A DNA stretch of 9,711 nt, taken from the NCBI GenBank assembly GCA_029858245.1, contig JAOUFL010000078.1, positions 1 through 9,711 of the forward strand, written 5' to 3'. Below the pieces are notes generated by a model. It was not told the origin of the DNA. It saw only the letters and a program-made list of their open reading frames with translations, and ran no database searches. The translations under genes were made by a program, and so were the position numbers. Below are positions 1 to 4,314 of the stretch, one piece after another; the first letter of the stretch is position 1; each line of letters opens with the position of its first letter. This DNA is from Candidatus Zixiibacteriota bacterium (GTDB lineage Bacteria; Zixibacteria; MSB-5A5; RBG-16-43-9).

Positions 1-1
1 A

Positions 2-1153
2 CCCGGTTTTCTGGATGACTCCACCTACAAATATCCGGTTCTGTTTCTTCTTCACGGTTTCATGGAGCAGGGATGGTCTTATAAGCATCTGTATAATATA
101 AAATCGATCGCCGACGAGATGATATCCACAGGTGAGATCCAGCCAATGATAATCGTGATGCCCAATGGTGCCGGTAAATTCGGGGGAAGTTTCTTTACCA
201 ACTCGGTTACTCCGGATGGCAAAAACTTCGGGGGTAAATACGAGGACTATATAACCCAGGAGCTGAGAGACAGTATTTTTTATAATTATGGCAGATATAT
301 AAGAGGAATAGTTTACAAGGTTACTTACGATTACGATACCAACTGGACCATAACATACGATACGATATGTATGGTTACCACAACTCCCTGTCCTCCGGAC
401 AGCATCCAACGAGTAGATACGCTGGTTACTTATACTGTTGATACCACAAAAACCACTGAGACGAATATCTCTGACGATACGGCGTTTTTCAGAAGAAATT
501 TTGCCATTGCCGGTTTGGGTAACGGCGGGTACGGTGCCATAAGAATTGCCACAGATTACCCCTTATACTATGGTTCAGCCAGCGCCATGTCCGCGCCATT
601 ACACTTTGCATCTTTTGCTGATTTAATCCCCGCATTTCTGGATTCAAACGGGGTGGATGCGAACGGTCACGGCTACTATGATATCGACCCGATAAATGAT
701 GAACTTGACCGTCTCAGCTCTCTGTTCTTCGCTATGGCTGTAGCATTTTCTCCGCATGATCCAGCCGACTCCGACACCACGACTTTCTTCAGGCTTGTTC
801 CCTCAACTCAAAAAACCGGGGTTGACCTGCCCTTCGACTCTCTGGGGAATACTGTTTCCTCCATCTGGCAGGATGAGTGGCTGGCAAATGACCTGTTGAC
901 CAGAATTTTAAGCATTCCTGAAAGTAATCTGAGGAATCTGAAGCTTTATATCGACTGCGGAAATAACGATGAGTTCAGCTTCGATGAGCAGTCACAAGCC
1001 TTTTATGATGCGCTCCCCTCAGGTGTAAAAAACAATACTATCTTTGAAATATACTCAGGGTATCCGGGTTATCCTGCTTATAACAACAGTTTTGTCTATG
1101 ACCGTTTGAGAAAGGTATTAAAATTCCATTCAGACTGTTTCACTGCACCCTAA
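2..1153 (+). CDS. Putative esterase-fold protein, 5'-truncated, catalytic residues apparently lost
   Basis: The reading frame is open to the left edge, so the ATG at 62 is internal. The codons before it read YPVLFLLHGF, the oxyanion-strand motif of the esterase D/feruloyl esterase family (alpha/beta hydrolase, PF00756-like). The order of elements fits: HGF, then IIVMPNGAG, then EDYITQELRD, then the nucleophile elbow, then LKLYIDCGNNDEF (acid residue region), then a terminal LRKVLKFHS helix. The elbow reads GLGNGGYGA where active members have GxSMGGYGA, so the serine is glycine (codon 518-520). The region where the catalytic histidine normally lies reads SGYPGYPAYNN, without histidine. About 60 Thr/Asp/Tyr-rich residues (roughly nt 300-485) are inserted just before the elbow. 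This is probably a non-hydrolytic, binding or structural homologue; active enzymes of the family cleave ester bonds. It converges on lepB. Fold assignment is fairly sure; the cellular role is unknown. Confidence 0.75.
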   Translation, partial: PGFLDDSTYKYPVLFLLHGFMEQGWSYKHLYNIKSIADEMISTGEIQPMIIVMPNGAGKFGGSFFTNSVTPDGKNFGGKYEDYITQELRDSIFYNYGRYIRGIVYKVTYDYDTNWTITYDTICMVTTTPCPPDSIQRVDTLVTYTVDTTKTTETNISDDTAFFRRNFAIAGLGNGGYGAIRIATDYPLYYGSASAMSAPLHFASFADLIPAFLDSNGVDANGHGYYDIDPINDELDRLSSLFFAMAVAFSPHDPADSDTTTFFRLVPSTQKTGVDLPFDSLGNTVSSIWQDEWLANDLLTRILSIPESNLRNLKLYIDCGNNDEFSFDEQSQAFYDALPSGVKNNTIFEIYSGYPGYPAYNNSFVYDRLRKVLKFHSDCFTAP

Positions 1154-1180
1154 AGTATTCTTATTAAAAATGAGAGCACG

Positions 1181-1214
1181 AAAAAGCCGAGGTTTTTTAA
1201 AACCCCGGCTTTTT
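1181..1214. terminator. Bidirectional intrinsic terminator between convergent genes
   Basis: A 16-bp inverted repeat (arms 1181-1196 and 1199-1214, 2-nt centre) has a GC-rich core (AGCCGAGG against CCCCGGCT), an A run on the left and a T run on the right. It starts 27 nt after the stop of the + strand esterase-fold gene and lies 67 nt beyond the stop of lepB on the - strand, so it can end both transcripts. The single imperfection (1190/1205) is an A-C mismatch in + strand RNA but a G-U wobble in - strand RNA, so the hairpin is slightly better for lepB. Confidence 0.85.
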
Positions 1215-1281
1215 TATATCTGTTTTCTCTAACAGTTGTGGTTTTCTGTAATAATGCCTTATGATAAATCAGTAAAGGATT

Positions 1282-1938
1282 TTATACAACCACAGTTCCG
1301 ATACGGCTGAGATGCAGTCTATCTGTGAGATGTCCTAAGTTATAGAAGATTATCTCCAGAAGCGGCGTAATATATGGACTTCTGAATTTTGGGGCATTGG
1401 GGTCTACTGCCCAGGACCAGTATACGAACAAAGCTTTACCCTTGATTAAATTTGCGTCCAGGAAACCCCATTCTCTGGAATCCTTGCTGTTATCCCGATT
1501 ATCCCCCAGCACAAAAAGATGCCCTTCGGGTACCTGCATTGGTCCAAAATTATCCCGGGGAGAGTAATCCCCGGGAAATATTCGCTGGTCTGTGTGCTTG
1601 GCAGTATAAGGCTCTGTCACTATTTTATCATCTACATAGACGATTTTATTTTTTATCTCTACGGTTTGACCCTCTGTAGCCATTATCCTTTGTAACATAT
1701 TCTTGCTGGGATTCAAGGGATATTTAAAAACGATTACATCTCCCGGTTTGGGCTGGTTATAACGATAATGAAGTTTGTTCACCATAACGAAATCTCCTGC
1801 TATCAGCAAATCCTCCATAGAAGAGGAGGGCAGCTTATATGACTGGACCACAAACGCCCTCAACAGCACTGCGATCAGGATTACCAGAAGCGCAATCTTA
1901 ATATATCCCTTGAGGGGAAATTTATCTTTTCTATGCAT
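1282..1938 (-). CDS. lepB: Signal peptidase I, with Gln at the general-base Lys position
   Basis: Type I signal peptidase (S26 family, 218 aa), which cuts signal peptides from exported proteins at the outer face of the inner membrane. It has one N-terminal membrane segment (about residues 12-32), then the Ser box LPSSSMEDLL with nucleophile Ser40, the KPGDVIVFKYP strand (64-74), the box normally holding the general base (80-86), and the late box GDNRDNSKDSREWGF (145-159) followed by IKGKALFVYWSW. In active family members the third box reads xxIKR; here it reads NMLQR, so the catalytic Lys is Gln83 (CAA at 1692-1690). Everything else is well conserved. The start is supported by GAGG at 1949-1946, 7 nt before the ATG. 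The gene lies downstream of a secreted-protein block and ends toward a bidirectional terminator. Family call is certain; whether the enzyme is active is open, and a single-base C/A difference or sequencing error could explain the change. Confidence 0.93.
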   Translation of the reverse strand: MHRKDKFPLKGYIKIALLVILIAVLLRAFVVQSYKLPSSSMEDLLIAGDFVMVNKLHYRYNQPKPGDVIVFKYPLNPSKNMLQRIMATEGQTVEIKNKIVYVDDKIVTEPYTAKHTDQRIFPGDYSPRDNFGPMQVPEGHLFVLGDNRDNSKDSREWGFLDANLIKGKALFVYWSWAVDPNAPKFRSPYITPLLEIIFYNLGHLTDRLHLSRIGTVVV

Positions 1939-2037
1939 TTTTTATCCTCAACAGATGGTATGAGTTCCTACCTAATATATTATCGGTATCAGGGTATAAA
2001 TTCTTAGAAGGTAAGGAATAAATATTTTTTAAACTGT

Positions 2038-2060
2038 AGGGCAGAATATCGTTCTGTCCT
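2038..2060 (+). repeat. Short palindromic repeat, copy 1
   Basis: Arms AGGGCAGAA (2038-2046) and TTCTGTCCT (2052-2060) pair over 9 bp around the loop TATCG, with one G-U wobble in + strand RNA. It is preceded by TGT, giving the TGTAGGG lead-in that recurs at the other palindromes of this window. No T run follows, so it is not an obvious terminator. Confidence 0.6.
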
Positions 2061-2090
2061 TTCCCTTTCTTCATTTATAAAGCAAAAAAA

Positions 2091-2183
2091 GCCCAATGAA
2101 TTGGGCAACTACAATGTCATAGGGAGTCCAGTGCCCTAAGAAACTCCCCTCCCTTGATGGGAGGGGATAAAGGGGAGGGTGAA
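2091..2183 (+). repeat. Composite GC-rich repeat, long copy
   Basis: This begins with a 7-bp palindrome (GCCCAAT, GA, ATTGGGC at 2091-2106) and includes a strong 9-bp hairpin of TCCCCTCCC (2145-2153) with GGGAGGGGA (2159-2167) around the loop TTGAT. It ends in GGGGAGGGTGAA (2172-2183). Two of its segments, AATGAATTGGGCAA (2095-2108) and the terminal GGGGAGGGTGAA, recur in the same order and orientation at 7394-7425, so this is a dispersed repeat and not unique sequence. Confidence 0.65.
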
Positions 2184-2207
2184 TAATTATAATTATATAA
2201 ATGTAGA

Positions 2208-2226
2208 GACAGGACACTGTCCTGTC
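2208..2226 (+). repeat. Short palindromic repeat, copy 2
   Basis: This is a perfect 9-bp inverted repeat, GACAGGACA then C then TGTCCTGTC. As a hairpin it would be 8 bp with the loop ACT. It is led by TGTAGA (2202-2207), similar to the TGTAGG before copy 1. The arm sequence differs from the other copies while the architecture is kept. Confidence 0.6.
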
Positions 2227-2279
2227 CTGATCTTTTGCTTATGTTGCTTTCAAAATGGGTATCGCTTTTTGATATATGC

Positions 2280-2303
2280 AGAGACGCATAGCCATGTGTC
2301 TCT
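2280..2303 (+). repeat. Short palindromic repeat, copy 3, at the 3' end of propeller gene B
   Basis: Arms AGAGACGCA (2280-2288) and TGTGTCTCT (2295-2303) pair over 9 bp around a 6-nt loop, with one G-U wobble in + strand RNA. The lead-in is TGC in place of TGT. It lies 4 nt beyond the stop codon of the - strand propeller gene B. In - strand RNA the wobble becomes an A-C mismatch and no T run follows, so it could protect or trim the 3' end of the operon transcript, but it is not a classic terminator. Palindromes beginning GTAGAGACGC are known to me as dispersed intergenic repeats in several bacterial groups. Confidence 0.55.
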
Positions 2304-2307
2304 AATA

Positions 2308-3273
2308 TTATCTCCCACCTTCAACTGGTGACCATTTGATTATTCTAACACCTTCTTTGTCTGAGCAGAAAACGTATATATTCCCCTTATCGAATACCTG
2401 GCTGCCTCCCATACTGAAAGCAGTTAGAAGAGGGCATTCTATCTTACTCCAGTCTAGAGTATAGGTTCCTATTAATCTGCTTATTAGGTCATATTTGGTG
2501 ATAATGGAGATATTCTGGTTTTTTATATCCTCTTCGATACGGTATTCGAACTTATCATCTACTCCCAAAAGATTGCCGGTGTACCGTTTGTTATCCGTGG
2601 GCAGGTTTGCAGTTATTCCGAAAAATCCTTCTTGCCAGCTGGTTTTCTGCTGGGCAGAGGAGAAAGGTGCAGTGGTGGTTCCAACCTGAAAACTGTATTC
2701 AATAGCTCCCTTAATGTATTGAACAAATACCCTGCCTGAATCATCTAATAAGATATTACCCTGTCCTCCCCAATGGTATGGCCTGTCTGTGCCCATTTCT
2801 TCATCTTTTGTTATCTGGTAAGTTACCACTAAATTGCCTTGGGGATCATACTTCATCACATAAGGGTCAGCAGTATAAAAGTGTCCGGTATATATATTAC
2901 CTTCCTTATCCACGCGCATTCCAACATCAGTACCCACTCTGAGCTTTGGGACAATTGCTAAAAAAGAACCGTTAGAACTAAAACGCTGAACGCGATCATT
3001 AACAATATCTGCAATATATATATCTCCATTGGGAGCCACAGTAAAAGCAGTTGGACCGCATTCTAAACCTTCGCTACTTAGGGCAAACCCAATTTTTCCT
3101 GGTTCTGAAAGTACCCTGTCCTCAAAAAGATTTTTATCCCCCCAGGAAGCGCTTAATATAACTTGTGGGGTATAGGTTTGCTGCTGGACTGTTTCTTTTT
3201 TTGCTTCAAAAACTGAAGCAGTAGACATAAAAACACACCCCAGAAGAAAACATATACTTTTAAAACTCTTCAT
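2308..3273 (-). CDS. Exported six-bladed beta-propeller protein B (NHL-like repeats)
   Basis: A 321-aa protein starting at the ATG at 3273. This start gives a normal export signal (MKSFKSICFLLGCVFMSTAS) and follows the stop of propeller A by 2 nt (TAAGGATG), consistent with translational coupling. An in-frame ATG at 3297 would add 8 residues before the signal peptide and overlap gene A, so I did not use it. The body carries NHL-type beta-propeller repeats, the clearest being ECGPTAFTVAPNGDIYIAD followed by VQRFSSNGSF, then a second VDKEGNIY...MKYDPQGN unit. LLGC at residues 10-13 is a possible but non-ideal lipobox; otherwise signal peptidase I may cut after STA or FEA. It is a tandem paralogue of gene A and shares its closing IIKWSP. 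Such propellers usually bind ligands or proteins outside the cytoplasm; no catalytic motif is visible and the target is unknown. Confidence 0.8.
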   Translation of the reverse strand: MKSFKSICFLLGCVFMSTASVFEAKKETVQQQTYTPQVILSASWGDKNLFEDRVLSEPGKIGFALSSEGLECGPTAFTVAPNGDIYIADIVNDRVQRFSSNGSFLAIVPKLRVGTDVGMRVDKEGNIYTGHFYTADPYVMKYDPQGNLVVTYQITKDEEMGTDRPYHWGGQGNILLDDSGRVFVQYIKGAIEYSFQVGTTTAPFSSAQQKTSWQEGFFGITANLPTDNKRYTGNLLGVDDKFEYRIEEDIKNQNISIITKYDLISRLIGTYTLDWSKIECPLLTAFSMGGSQVFDKGNIYVFCSDKEGVRIIKWSPVEGGR

Positions 3274-3275
3274 CC

Positions 3276-4232
3276 TTATTGCCCGGAAGGCGACCATTTG
3301 ATTATCCTTATCCCTTTTTTGTCTGAACAGAAGCTATATACGTTTCCTTTATCAAAAACAGTATGTTTGTTCATACTAAAGGCTGTGAGAAGTCTACAGT
3401 CTGCCTGACCCCAGTCCACAGTATAGGTGGCGATTAATCTCCCGTCATAGGAGCTTTTGTTGATGGTGGAGATGTTTGGATTTTTCTCATCTTTTATCAT
3501 AGTATAAACTGCATCTTTATCCACGCCCAGAAGATTAGTTTCATTGAAAACCCTATTCATATTAGGAACATTAGCGGTTGTGCCAAACTTTGTATCTTTT
3601 AAAGTGGCTTTCTGTTGGGCAGGGGCGAATTCCAGTTCCTTTGTTCCTATCTGAAATGCTCGCGCACTACCTCCACGCTTCCTATACTGGATGAATACTC
3701 TTCCTGAGTCATCGCAAGAAATGCCAAAAGCTGACCAGTTGTAAGGCCTATCAGTTCCCATCTCTTCATCTTTGATGATTGGGTAAACCTTAATTTCATT
3801 ACCGTTTTGGTCAAATTTATGGACTTTTGGATTTCCAGTATAGGTATTAGGACAGTAGATATTTCCTTCCTGGTCTACTGTTAAACCAGCGGGGAGTTCA
3901 CCCCAGGCATTTGGGATAACTTTTATGAAATTACCATCTGCGGAGAATCTTTGCACGCGTTTATTAAGTGCGTCTGCTATATAAATATCTCCATTAGGTG
4001 CAACAGTAAATGCGGTGGGACCACATTCAATTCCTTCGTCATTATAGCTGAAACCAAATGTTCCGGGTATAGAGGGCTCATTATCATCAAAAAGGTTTTT
4101 TTCTCCCCAAGGTGCGGATATAACCACAGTGGGTACATACGAACCTTGCGGTAGATTATTAGCTTTTAGATTTAAGATTAATAAAGTTAAAACTAATGTT
4201 ATCAATATGCTTATTTTACGATACATCTTCAT
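3276..4232 (-). CDS. Exported six-bladed beta-propeller protein A (NHL-like repeats)
   Basis: A 318-aa protein with an N-terminal signal peptide (basic MKMYRK, hydrophobic stretch to about residue 22, possible cleavage after LKA at residue 24). NHL-like blades are visible at about residues 70-103 (ECGPTAFTVAPNGDIYIAD, then KRVQRFSADGNF) and 115-147 (LTVDQEGNIY, then VHKFDQNGNEI). A further DDSGRVFIQY unit follows, and the C-terminus closes with FCSDKKGIRIIKWSP. It is clearly paralogous to the next gene; a 19-residue block (ECGP to IYIAD), the block KDEEMGTDRPY and three cysteines (in ECGP, before LLTAF, in FCSD) are shared. The start is supported by AAGGTGAG directly upstream; the ATG at 4226 is an equally well-spaced alternative that would shorten it by 2 residues. 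It lies 82 nt downstream of the 949-aa gene with no terminator between, so co-transcription is likely. The function is probably extracellular binding; the partner is unknown. Confidence 0.82.
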   Translation of the reverse strand: MKMYRKISILITLVLTLLILNLKANNLPQGSYVPTVVISAPWGEKNLFDDNEPSIPGTFGFSYNDEGIECGPTAFTVAPNGDIYIADALNKRVQRFSADGNFIKVIPNAWGELPAGLTVDQEGNIYCPNTYTGNPKVHKFDQNGNEIKVYPIIKDEEMGTDRPYNWSAFGISCDDSGRVFIQYRKRGGSARAFQIGTKELEFAPAQQKATLKDTKFGTTANVPNMNRVFNETNLLGVDKDAVYTMIKDEKNPNISTINKSSYDGRLIATYTVDWGQADCRLLTAFSMNKHTVFDKGNVYSFCSDKKGIRIIKWSPSGQ

Positions 4233-4314
4233 TTCTCACCTTATTTTTAAAGTTTTAAATATTCATTGATAATTCATTTTAATAAGTCTTTAATATTTTT
4301 AATCAGTCCAGTTT

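Larger units (their letters stand above)
1939..2307. other. Gene-free interval with a cluster of palindromic and GC-rich repeats
   Basis: No credible gene is seen on either strand in these 369 bases. The part next to lepB (1950-2036) is AT-rich and should hold the lepB leader and perhaps a promoter, but I could not find a convincing -35/-10 pair. From 2038 to 2303 the interval is mostly short inverted repeats: 2038-2060, 2091-2106, 2145-2167, 2208-2226 and 2280-2303, listed separately. The density suggests a landing zone for dispersed non-coding repeats rather than one regulatory element. Confidence 0.7.

Noticed and set aside
62..64. ATG at 62 as the start of the esterase-fold gene
   Set aside because: The frame is open to the window edge and the codons before it encode YPVLFLLHGF, a core strand of the family, so the ATG is internal.
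1452..1963. Open frames on the + strand opposite lepB (1452-1679 and 1775-1963)
   Set aside because: They lie antisense to clearly conserved signal peptidase motifs and their translations show no family features.
2038..2303. CRISPR array in the palindrome cluster
   Set aside because: The palindromes differ in sequence, spacing is irregular and there are no unique spacers of constant length or cas genes nearby.
2280..2303. Intrinsic terminator of the secreted operon
   Set aside because: The hairpin lies just after the stop codon but has an A-C mismatch in - strand RNA and no following U run, so it is listed as a repeat.
3274..3297. Upstream ATG at 3297 for propeller B
   Set aside because: It would place 8 non-signal residues before a good signal peptide and overlap the end of gene A. 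The Shine-Dalgarno-like AAGGA before it belongs to the IIKWSP coding sequence, which also occurs in gene B.
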